Positions 22,022-35,187 of a stretch of DNA of 64,000 bases are shown one piece after another. Below the pieces are notes generated by a model. That model was not told the origin of the DNA. It searched no databases and worked only from the letters and a program-made list of their open reading frames with translations. The DNA is from Cranoglanis bouderius. Taxonomy: Eukaryota > Chordata > Actinopteri > Siluriformes > Cranoglanididae. The position numbers were made by a program, and so were the translations under genes. The stretch covers positions 4,424,513 to 4,488,512 of the forward strand of contig CM042565.1 in NCBI GenBank assembly GCA_023630585.1, in the 5' to 3' direction. Position 1 is the stretch's first letter. Each line of letters starts with the position of its first letter.

Positions 22022-25000
22022 ACATTAGGTCTCTTATACAGTCACTTTAATAATACTAGTCAGTTTTGCAGATTTTCATAACATTTTCAGATGGACAAAT
22101 GACTCGAGTGTTACTTGATTCAGGAGGCCTTTAAATGCCCTTTTAATAAGCTTTATGTTCACACATTTTAAAATTAATTCAATACATTTTTCAATTAAAT
22201 TTTTAAAAATGTTATGCATGTATTCAAGAAATGTACAGTTGCAATCAGAATGATTCAACCCCCATTGCAAATCAGGTTCGTTGTCAAAATTTACAGACTT
22301 TCAGCTGTTTGCAATGAACAAATCAAACAAAAGCAATTGAAATAGATCAACACAACGATGCTTCAAGTGGTTTCCCCAAATTCAACTGAAAATGCAACTT
22401 ATAATGACTTCTCCAGTTTCAAAATTATTCAACCCCTTCATGGCAAGCATCTTTAGTATTTAGTAGAGCACCCTTTTGCTGTTATAACTTGCTGCAAATG
22501 AGATGCATAGCCAGACACCAGTGTTCCTGAGGAATCTTAGCCCATTCCTCATGGCCTCCAGTTCAGTAATATTCTTGGGTTTGCATGCTGCAACTGCCTT
22601 CTTCAAATCCCACCAGAGATTTTCTATGTCAGTCAGGTGTTTTCACAGTCAGGTGACTGTGATGGCCCTGTAGAATCTTCCAGGACTTCTTCTGCAATCA
22701 AGCCTTGGTGGAATTTGAGGTATGCTTGGGATCATTGTTCTGTTGAAAGGCCCAATGATGCCCAAGCTTCAGCTTCCTCACAGACGGCATGACAAATCTC
22801 CTAGGATTTCCTGATACTTCAATGAATCCATCTTGCTTTCCACACGCTGCAGGTTTCCAGTGCCAGAGAATGCAAAGCAGCCCCAGAACATCACCGAGCC
22901 ACCACCATGCTTGACTGGACAGAGTATTCTTTCTTCATTCTTCTTTGTCCAGACAAACTGCTGATCCATCATGCCAAAAAGTTCCAGTTTTATTTCATCG
23001 CTCCACAGAACAGAATCCCAAAACTTCTGTGGCTTATTTATATGATTTTGAGCCGAATTTTCTGTTACCACCAAGTCTTGCTGCAGGCCTTTTGCAGTCA
23101 CTCGAGGGTTTTTCACAACCTGCCTTCTCAAAAATCTGGTTGCAGCCGTTGATAGCTTCCTTTTTCTGCCCTGTCCAGGTATTTCATGTATTTTCTGCCC
23201 TTAGCCAGTTCAGGTATTTCATGTGTTCCAGCTCAAGCACACCTGGTGCAACTAATGAAGCCCTTGATTAGTTGCATCAAGTGTGCTTGAGACAACACCT
23301 GTTTTGCATATTTGTGCTGTTGTGAGGGATTCTATTCAGGGGGTTGAATAATTTTGAGACTGGAGAAGTCATTATAAGTTGCATTTTCAGTTGAATTTGG
23401 GGAAACCACTTGAAGCATTCGTTGTGTTGAACTATTTCAATTGCTTTTGTTTGATTTGTTCATTGCAAACCGCTGAAAGTCTGTAAATTTTGAAAATAAA
23501 CCTGATTTGCAATCGGGGTTGAATAATTTTGATTGCAACTGTATTTATTGGCACCACATTTGAATAAGTGCTCTTTTAGGCATACAATGCATTACATAGG
23601 CCTGTAAATGCTATGTGATACCCTACTTAGTGAACAGTCAATAGGACATCATATGGGATTCAGCTTAACTGTATTGCAGGGGAATGAAATAATCAAATAT
23701 GCACTCACTTCCTAGTTCATTAGGCATTCACGGGCCATTTAATCAGGTACATCTAAGCATACAGGTTACTTTGTAGGTGTACTATTAATAACTGTAGCTC
23801 ATCTCCTGCTATACAGAATTTCCACAGCCCCACTCTACGCCGTCCATCAGTGAAAAGCAACCATGTTGGATGGCAATATACTACTTAAAGCTTCTACTTA
23901 AAGATGTGACTAATGTAAAAATTGAATTAAATATAGTAAGACCAATCATATAGCAAATATGTCGATTATTGATTAGCGTGAGCTGACAGCTTCGGACATC
24001 AAGCTATATGCTATAAATCCATCATCTGACATTCAGGATCTGTGAATCAGACAACATAATGAGCCAATCATGCTGGCCCAGTGTGAACTATGAGATCATA
24101 TTAGGGCACCTGAGCCACAAAGGGTGTGATGAGAGCCCCAACACGGGCCATGCCACTGCTCGTGCCCAGACCTAGAGCCCGCGTGGCTGTCGGATACACC
24201 TAGAGAGAGAGAGAGAGAGAGAGAGATTCTAATTCTAATTATTGTATACCAATATCATTATCAGCAGGATACAGTATCTTTATCCTGACAGCAGTATTCC
24301 AGCTGGGGCCATTAACAGTAGTGATGGTTATAGAAATATACATTTACATAACCATTAAAAAGTGTAGAATCACCCATCTTATTTAACAGTCTTTACGTAC
24401 TGAATTAACTACGCATTAAATAATAAATTGCGGTTTTTGGCCAATATTATACTCTAACAAAACAAATATATTTCACCAAAAGGATGTGGAAATGTTTTTA
24501 TTTATTTTTTAATCTTGTCTATTGTTTCTACAGAGATCTTAATCGTTAAAGAGCCTCTTTAAAGTGGTGGTAAATAAGAAAAAGTCAGTCTACCTAAAGA
24601 TGTCTAAAATCATGCTAGCTAAGTGTGATTTCCTCACACCATGAATGCCATGCTTTGATCAAGTTGTTGGATGCCATAGTGAAATGGACAGAAGTCCCAT
24701 TAGTTCAGTTTGTAATCAGAAACTGGCTGTCAAAATGTTAATAGAACAGAACACACTGAATTAATCAGTGATTATTTCTCCATGTAATAGCAAACAGTGA
24801 ACAGTTCAAATGCCAATGCGAGTGACTTAACTCAAGTGATGAGACCACGTTGAGAACTCACTTCCCATCATAAACCATAATTATTTGGTCATTTTTAACA
24901 TAACATATTATTTATTTGTATATCCTATTTGTTGCGTATTAAATTAAATATTTAATTTAATATGTTCTCTGAGCCAGCCTGGTCCGTCCTGGTGCCCTGC

Positions 25001-25648
25001 TTCTGGGGTTCTCATCGCTGGGGGTCGCTCGCTGTTGCTGAGGATGGGCCCATATGGACAGCCTCCACAAACAATTCACAAACAGACTTTGCACTCAGGT
25101 CTCCATCGGTGGACAGTTCATGATTTCAGCAAAATGTTGAGACTGTGGTGAATCTCCTGACTACACAGTTGCACTTTATATTATGTATCATACAGTTAGA
25201 GAAGGGATTTATTTATAATTACACTATCCAGTGTCACCCAGATGAGGATGGGTTCCCTTTTGAGTCTGGTTCCTCTCAAGGTTTCTTCCTCATGTCGTCT
25301 CAGGGAGTTTTTCCTTGCCACAGTCGCCACTGGCTTGCTCATTGGGGATGAATTTATCGATTTAAAATTTAGATCCAAAATTTATGTATCTCTGTAAAGC
25401 TGCTTTGTGACAATGCCTATTATTAAAAGCGCTATACAAATTAAATTGAATTGAATTGAAAATAAAATGAGATAAATAGTAGTTGTGTTTAGACAATACG
25501 TTGGTGTGTCTCAGTGGAATTGGAGTGAAATCTTTCGTAATTTGTAATGTAATTTTCTCCCTTTTCACTTTTGGGGGTAAAATGATGGAACTTTATATGT
25601 TGTTGAGATACATGAAAAGGATATATTTATTCTGTACTTTTATGTAAA

Positions 25649-25690
<42 letters not shown>

Positions 25691-28600
25691 GCATGTGATG
25701 GGTTTTCTCAGGTCACCACACAAATGTTTCCTCATCAAAATCTGCAGTGGACTTTTATTACTGAGAACAATGATTCCAAAATTTTGTAATGTACACAATA
25801 TGGCCAAAAGTATGTAGATACATGACCATCACACCCATATATGCTTGTTGAAAATCTGGCTCCAGATTAAATCCCCAATTTGCTGTTATAATAACCTCCA
25901 TGGGAAGGCTTTCCACTAGACTTCGGAACATGGCTGTGGGAACTTGTGATCATTCAGCTACAAGAGCATTAGTGAGGTCAGGCACTGATGTCGGGTGAGG
26001 AGGCCTGGGGTGCAGTTAGAATGGGATGTTCAAAAAGCACATATGGGTGAGAATGTCAGGTGTCCACATACTTTTGGCCATATAGTGTACAGTATATACA
26101 TTTAGAGGATTTGGAAATCAATAAAAGGCACAAAGAATTTGTGGGTATAAAGTGCAACTGAAAACGCATGGTCTAGCTAAATATATACCATTTACACAAC
26201 TACAATAAAGTGATAGAGTCTGCAGTTGTAAAAGCCAGACTGCACTCATGTTAGCCAATATTCAACCCTGTTGGCTTTTACAGCAGAGCTGAATGAACTC
26301 GGGTCATAGTTCAGTGCAAGTATAAAGCTCAGTGAAATGTTAGTTAAGTTTGGTAAAGGAACTATGAGATCATGAGGAGTGTGCAATGTGTGACACAAAA
26401 CGTACCTCAGGTGTGTAAACGTAAGCTGCCTGGAAACCTCCAGCAATAAACGCCCTCGCAATAAAGATCAGCACTGTTAAAGACGTCCTGCAGCACGTAC
26501 ACACACACACAATACACCCAGAACTGTTTCACTACTGCTGTCATAGGTATAATAGTGTGTGTGTAACTAATATTCTAGTGTGTTTAAACAAACATTAAAA
26601 CCCCAAATCGTTTAAAATTGATCAGCTTTAGAAATGCAAAAACTTGGTGTCCCTGTTAAATATTAACTCCCAGAATTTCAATCCAAGTCATGTGATTGCA
26701 GTGAAGGCTTCTTGTTCCACAAACAATTCATAAAAGCATTTTGTTGACACAACTGAGAATCAAGAAGAGGATGGGGTTCGTTTTTGAGTTTGTTTCCTCT
26801 CAAGGTTTCCTCACATCATCTCAGGGAGTTTTACCTTGCCACTCTCGCCTCTGGCTTGTTTATTAGTGATTAAATATATATGTATATATATATCTTGCTT
26901 TCTGTAAAGCTGCTTTGTGACAATGCTAAAAGTCCTATGAAATTTAATTGAATTAGGAAACAAATTTTGGAATATTCTCTGGGATTGATGGACTCACAGA
27001 CACAGAGGCCACACTTCCTTCACTAGCCATGACAGGCTTTGAAGCCATTTAAACGCAATACTATTCTTATGTAAACACATTAAATGTAAATACACTCAGA
27101 TTCTGTGATAATCGTTGGCTGTCATCCTAGATTTAAGCAATTACAGCTGGCATCTACATTTGGTTATACAGCCAACAGTTTATATTTCCTAATTAGTCAT
27201 AATTGCAATTCTTGCCAATCCAAACATAAGGACTAGATGAGTAGGATGGACAAAGAAATAAAGAAAAATAAATGTGTGGTACGTACCTGCCCACGCAGGC
27301 ATAGAGCGGCACGATGCAGAGTGAGAAGACAAGGAAGCACAGCGCCATGGTCTTCCTCCTACCCAGCCTATCGATCGCCCACAGCGTCACCAGAAGACCT
27401 GCAGCACATTAACTATGAGTAAATCTCCTTCAGTAATGTCTAGGCATGTGCCAGTGATCAAAAAGCAATATAATAATATATTTATTATAGTAATTAATAT
27501 AAGCCTGTGATTTGCTTTACAGCTGGTACTACTGTCAGGGATGCTGTTGCAGAAAAGTGATCAGTACCTTCTGACCAATAAGATTAGAGAATTCCACAGT
27601 ACTATGGTGTAAACCATGATATCAACTGCATATAATATTGTTATTATGGACACTGGGAGAGATTGTTTGCAAGTATATTTTATCGTGGATGCATAGTAGA
27701 GCACATGTTTTGCATTTAACAGGCCCTGTGGTCAATCCCCAGCATCTCCACATTGTTGGTACCAATTCTTGAATTTCCCCTATGGGGGATCAATAAAGGT
27801 ACAGTACATATATTAGTAGTGTGTATGTGATTCATCAATGCTGAGAAACTTTCAGAAGGAAATGATGACGGGGCCAGGAAATTCCAGCAGAAGATTCCCA
27901 GATTTACCTGGGAATTCTGAAAGCGTCGTCCACAACAGGTCTTTGTAATCATCCGAGTTCAGGTACTTGCACTCCAGATTACACCTCGGCTCTGTTCTAC
28001 TGCCGTTAGTCTCTAGGGGGAGGCAAAGAGCCACATTTAATATTCAAAGCTCAGCTTGCTGTTGCTTGATCTTGATTATCAATAGCTGTACGAAAGTCCT
28101 TAATAATATGAATGAATATTGATGAAAAATAGAAGTCGATCAGCTGTCAATCATGAGAAATCAGGACTCACGTCCACAGGCGCCGCCCTCCTGGAAAAGC
28201 TCTGTGGTCAGTAGTACAAGGCCATAGTAGGAGAACGCGTTAGAGAACCTGAAACATATAGAAAATTTTTTAAGAGCTGTGTAACATAGTTTAACACGTC
28301 CATATCTTGTCAAATGTTCATATACTTCTTTTAAGTCAGAGGTTCACAAGCTTCTTACACTCAATAACCCTCTTTAACCATAAAACTACTATATATTATA
28401 TAGGCACTTTAACGAAATTAGAAAATTGCAGACCCATTGGTTATGTTTCATGGACACCAATTTAGCTTTAAATGACATTGTCAAGACAATCTTATTTTGA
28501 AATAATTTTTTTTTTTTTTTTTAACACATGTACATAAATTTCAGCAAGGCATTTTTGCCATGTTTATAGATTACAATAAGTCACACTACATCTTAAAACA

Positions 28601-30413
28601 GATCAGCAGCCAGATGTTTATGGAATGATTTGAGTCAACAGACTTTCATTACTTAGTAAATACATTTAAAAAAAAAAAAAAAAAAAAAAGATCCTCATAG
28701 CTTTAGATAAAAACTTGATGCTCAGTCACATGACTAATTATATACCAATTAGACAGAGAAAACAATAAAAGGTGTAGTTCAGAGAACTATTCACACTGGG
28801 AATTAAAATCATTGCACTAAGCCTGGGCATGTACAATTGTAAATTAATAACTCAACATGCATTAAGTGTACTCATGTACACAATTTCACAGCTGCCTCTC
28901 TCTCTCTTTCTCCCTCTCTCTTTCTTTCTCCCTCTCTCTTTCTTTCTCCCTCTCTCTTTCTTTCATAATATAGCAGTTCATTCCAATTTTACTTCTCTGT
29001 TGTCTTTTAAAGTACAATAATGAATGAAAAATTCATTCAGTGCTTCATATAAACACACAAAGTCACAGTAATTGTGCAAAGACTGGTTGTAAAAGAGGTG
29101 TGAGCTTTCTATACTCTAATTACAGTTATGTGAGGATGTGTGTCTAATGCGTTTCACACCATATGAACCAGAGGAGAACTGTAGTCCAGCGGAAATGAGG
29201 CAAAAATAGATCCTTAATCTTCCCTCGGTCTTCCTGATGAGGAGATAAAGAGACAGTTAAAAAGCACTTCTATAACAGCATGTTGACAGAGGGGGAACAC
29301 ACAAATGCTGACACCCGACATACAAAGTTTAAGGAGGTGTAAGGAACTGTCATGAACTTTAAACATTACTGAGCAGAACAGTACATATAGAAATGATGGT
29401 GTAGTCACATAAGGTGGTTAAATACATGCTGGGAGTCTCTGTATTTGCTTAAAAAACACACTAACCCACTTATATGAGACATGATTGGTTGAACACTTTT
29501 CACAATAGAATAGAATATGACAATGGTAGCATAGAATTGATTATGACAGAACAGTATACAGTTCTGACAGTGAAGAAAGACAGTGTAGATGAAAACAGAA
29601 CAGAGTATAATAGAATACAATAACAGAATAGCATATAATTGAATTGAATATGACATAATATAGAATCGATTGTCACATTATAGAATTGAATACGACAGAT
29701 TTAAAAATAAATCATGACAACAGGATGACAGAACAGTAAAGAATTGAACACGACAGAACAGAAGTCTAAAGAAGTGTGTGTGTGTATGTGCATGTATATG
29801 TAGGTGTAATTTATATAAATCAAACACTGCATATCTTCCTGTAATACATCTGTTAATTTAGTTGATGTTTATTCATGTTTGATGTTTATTTTATTTATTA
29901 TTGTTTTTTCTATACCTTAATTTGTTGTTATTGTTTGTCTTTATAACTTCTATATTAATTTGCTTTGGCAACATTGTTAAAACAGTCATGTCAATAAAGC
30001 ACACTGTGAATCGGACATGACAGAGCAGTAAAGAACTGAACATGACAACAATATAGGATCGATTATGGCAGAGCACTATAGAATTGAATATGACAGAATA
30101 AAAAAACTTATGACAATAGGATGGAATAAATATGACTGAATAGAAATACATATGGCAGAATAGTATAATTATGACAGAATAGAACATGAGAACAGTATAG
30201 AATTGAACATGAGAGAACAGGACATAACTGAATGACAGAGCAGAACAGAACAGAGAGTTGATGTGTTTTGCTACCTGGCGTGCCACTATGAGTTTGCCCA
30301 GTGGCATGGGGACTTTATTCTCTGTAGCGATGCGTTTGAGTGTGTTCAGAGCTTTCTCCTGGTTTCCAGACAGAACGTCATAGCGGGCACTCTCAGGCAG
30401 CCACTGCAGATTA

Positions 30414-30451
<38 letters not shown>

Positions 30452-33093
30452 TTAAATAAGGTGCCTTCTGTAATCCTGATGGTGTGTGTTTTTGGCAGCG
30501 CAGTAGCAGAACGTACAAAGCAGAGGATGGCGAAGATGAAGAGTGGGATTGTGGACAGAGCGAGTAGCCAGCGCCAGCCCAACGTTGGCATGACCAAGAT
30601 CGCCAGCAGTACCTCAAACACTGTGCCCAGGGCCCAGAACACCTGAAAACACACACAAAAACACTATGAATAGAGTTCCAAAAGTATTAAGACAGCAATT
30701 AATGCTAACTGTTGTGTGTTAGGGGCATACACAAGGTGCCATTTGAATTTTTAATAGAGTGTAGCTTTATTCAAAAATAAATGGCACAAATTCATGAGAT
30801 TTTTTTCTCCAGGTAAAATTTAATTTACATACTGAACATTTCAATAATGTACATAACACATACATGTGCTAATGGGACAGATACAGTATAACCCTAAGGG
30901 CAATATAAAATGAGGACACCTCAATGAGCAGAATGCATGTAGCTCTGGAGCGCATGGGCAGAAACTCAGCATACAGAGTCACTCTGAAAAAGAGAGAAAG
31001 AAAACAAAGAGAAGTTATCTTGCTGTGAATATTATGTTGCACTGCAAAAATTAAAAGTGCAGCAGATAAGATCAAAATGTTTTGAAATATTTCCACTTCT
31101 ACAAACAGGTCCTCCTCATTACAGCTTGAATTACAGCCGTTGCCAAAAGTTTTGAGAATGACACAAATATTAATTTTCACAAAGTCGACTGCTTCAGTGT
31201 TTTTAGATCTTTTTGTCAGATGTTAGTAACTGTTACTGAAGTATAATCACAAGCATTTCATAAGTGTCAATGGCTTTTATTGACAATTACATGAAGCTTA
31301 TGCAAAGAGTCAATATTTGCAGTGTTGACCCTTCTTTTTCAAGACCTCTGCAATTCGCCCTGGCATGCTGTCAATCAACTTCTGGGCCACATCATGACTG
31401 ATGGCAGCCCATTCTTGCATAATCAATGCTTGGAGTTTGTCAGAGTTTGTGGGTTTTTGTTTGTCCACCCGCCTCTTGAGGATTGACCACAAATCCTCAA
31501 TGGGATTAAGGTCTGGGGAGTTTCCTGGCCATGGACCCAAAATGTCGATGTTTTGTTCCCCGAGCCACTTTATCACTTTTGCCTTGTGGCAAGGTGCCCC
31601 ATCATGCTGGAAAAGGCATTGTTCATCACCAAACTGTTCTTGGATGGTTGGGAGAAGTTGCTCTCTGAGGATGTTTTTGTACCATTCTTTATTCATGGCT
31701 GTGTTCTTAGGCAAAATTGTGAGTGAGCCCACTCCCTTGGCTGAGAAGCAACCCCACACATGAGTGGTCTCAGGATGCTTTACTGTTGGCATGACACAGG
31801 ACTGATGGTAGCGCTCACCTTTTCTTCTCCGGACAAGCTTTTTTCCAGATGCCCCAAACAATCGGAAAGGGGATTCATCAGAGAAAATGACATTACCCCA
31901 GTCCTCAGCAGTCCAATCCCTGTACTTTTTGCAGAATAGCAGTCTGTCCCTGATGTTTTTCCTGGAGAGAAGTGGCTTCTTTGCTGCCCTTCTTGACACC
32001 AGACCATCCTCCAAAAGTCTTCACCTTACTGTGCATGCAGACGCACTCACACCTGCCTGCTGCCATTCCTGAGCAAGCTCTGCACTGGTGGTGCCCCGAT
32101 CCCGCAGCTGAATCAACTTTAGGAGACGGTCCTGGCGCTTGCTGGACTTTCTTGGGCGCCCTGAAGCCTTCTTCACAACAGTTGAACCTCTCTCCTTGAA
32201 GGTCTTGATGATCCGATAAATGGTTGATTTAGGTGCAATCTTACTAGCAGCAATATCCTTGCCTGTGAATCCCTTTTTGTGCAAAGCAATGATGGCTGCA
32301 CGTGTTTCCTTACAGGTAACCATAGTTAACAGAGGAAGAACAATAATTTCAAGCACCACCCTCCTTTTAAAGCTTCCAGTCTGTTATTCTAACTCAATCA
32401 GCATGACAGAGTGATCTCCAGCCTTGTCCTCGTTAACACTCTCACCTGTGTTAACCAGAGAATCACTGACATGATGTCAGCTGGTCCTTTTGTGGAAGGG
32501 CTGAAATGCAGTGGACATGTTTTTTTGGAATTAAGTTCATTTTCATGGCAAAGAGGGACTTTGAAATTAATTGCAATTCATCTGATCACTCTTCATAACA
32601 TTCTGGAGTATATGCAAATTGCCATCATAAAAACTGAGGCAGCAGACTTTGTAAAAATTAATATTTGTGTCATTCTCAAAACTTTTGGCCACGGCTGTAT
32701 TTAAAGTGTATATGTATTGGAAATTCTGATGTAAAAAAAAAAAAAAGATGATAAACAGAAAAAATGTACGATGCACAGTATTCATTACTACGAGGAAAGT
32801 GTGTTCATATTTAATAACAGTAGCAGTAATGAGAGTCCACAATGCATAGAGACAACAAAACTGTATAATAAAATAAAGATGTAACAACAATCTAAAAAAA
32901 TATAGCAAATTATGTACAAACAGGAAATTTAGACAGATTTCAGTTTTGTATATAAGGAATAAAATAATTGGGGGCGTGCTGTTCTAGCAAAAATAATCAC
33001 TGACATGGTGGTGTGATCTGGTTCAAAGTGAAACAGAGTTACTGTTACCACCCGAAAAGTGTTTTAATCTTCTTATACCAGAGCAATTTGCCA

Positions 33094-33148
<55 letters not shown>

Positions 33149-35147
33149 TTATGTTATAGCAGCTTTAAACAGTGGATCCATCACCAAAAATCGACACTGG
33201 AGACTCCTTCCATAGATGTTAAATAAATGTCTCCTTACAGAAAACGTCACAATAACAGCAATTAAATGTCTTTATTAGTTAAACAACAACATGTTTTTCA
33301 GTTTTTAAATTATTTATTTATGTTTAGATTATGTGGTGTATACTGCCATACAAGTCCCTGTGAAAGTCGTTACTATAAAACCAGTTTATGAATAAACTTT
33401 TATTCATATAAACCTGTGATTTGCTTTGCAGCTGGAGCTACAGTCAGACCTGCTGTTATAGAAAACAGCAGATTGCTCCAAATTTGGTCATTTTGCCAAT
33501 TCTCAACCACTAGCTACTTCTCCTAGCACAACACAGCTACCAACCAGAGAGGGTGAGGGCTAGCATGTGGATCCTCTGAGACACATAAAGCCAGGCACTG
33601 CATCACAGCACTCCTGTAAATATTGTGTTCTGACATCATAACTGTGATGGAAACTTACGACTGAGGAGCTCCACCAATACCGAAACCGACCAGAGCTCGG
33701 ACGAACAAAATCCAGCCATAAATAGGGGCGAATGCACTGAGGATGCCATAGAACAGAGTCCACAGAACACTCATCTTCAGACCCTGGGACACACAGACAC
33801 ACATACACAAGCATGACATATGAAAATTGTATTTAAGTTTCAGGTTTGGGACAAAAAGATTAATTTATTCCTCCACAACAAAGGCAAACATAAATGTTCT
33901 TCAGTCCAGATAAACACTCTGACGTGGACAATTCCACATCAAATCACATACACACACAGCATACTGCAAATAATGCATAGCAAAGACAACATAACCGAGT
34001 ATTTAAACATCTCTTCCACATATGGTCTTCATAATGCTGTTTGTTTAGGTATGTTCACCAACAAACTCAGGAACAGGGGAATTTATATTGAGACACTTTA
34101 ACTGCATACAGGTCGACTTCGTTCAACTAATTTTGTACCTTCTGATGGCAAATGGTTGCATCAGAACTAATTTAGGGATTTCATAGCAACAGAGGCGAAT
34201 AGTTGTGAAGTCACAATTTTTAAAACAATTTTGCAAACTATGTTGATTTCATATTTTGTGTAGATTCATGATATACAATCCCAAGTGGGTCCATTTTAGT
34301 GGAGGATACTTATTCAAAACTCTGTAATGTCCAGGCAATGAGCTGTTTGGTAGCAAAAGAGTCTGATCTTATTGAAGAGTTGAGCCAGATGGAAAACAGC
34401 TGGAATGCCCATCACGATGCCTGGCCAGGCCCTTGAATAATGATACAGACAATTTGGCAAGATCCCTCATAGCCGGAGGAAGTTAATCACTAGCACCCTG
34501 ATTGAAAGTGCATGGGGAAAAGAAAAGCTAGTTTGGTTTTGATACAAACAAATTTGAGAGATGAGCTCTAGGGACATTTGAAAAATTCTGTTCTTTCTTT
34601 AACCAAAATTTTTAACCCATGATGTTAGCCTCCATCTCACTGAAAAGAAACAGCTGCCCTTTTTGTGTTCTTAAAATTTGACATGAATTTTCTTACATTT
34701 TAGGTGTCCTGTTGTTTCTTCACTTCCAGTTACCAGAAATGACTAAATGTATAACTGTACAAATTCCTTTGACACTTCAAACCTAGCACTACTAAACCAC
34801 CTTCACCACATAACAGGTAGGCTGACGGGCAGGTGGTGACCAACTGTGAAACTGTCCTTCCAGCTCCACATTATGTTAGGACAAAGGCATAAAATAGATA
34901 AAGGCATGAAGAAATAAAGGCAACAAAAACACCAGACACCATTCTGAACATGGCCCTAAACAGTGTACTTGATTGAGAATCCCTGCAAACATCCCTGATA
35001 ATGATGATTATTTAAAATTGGTTAAAAAAAAATGTAATTCATTTCATTTGAAATATATTAATGATACTTACTGTTTTTCGCCCGTATTTATCAGATATGT
35101 TGCCCCATAATGAAGAGCTGATCATCATGCCAATAAACACCACCTAC

Positions 35148-35187
<40 letters not shown>

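Noticed and set aside
30346..30654. svop exons 8 and 9 read as one continuous exon
   Set aside because: The intervening stretch is intron with a (TG)n repeat, a GTACGT donor and a CTGCAG acceptor; splicing restores the conserved PESARYD frame.
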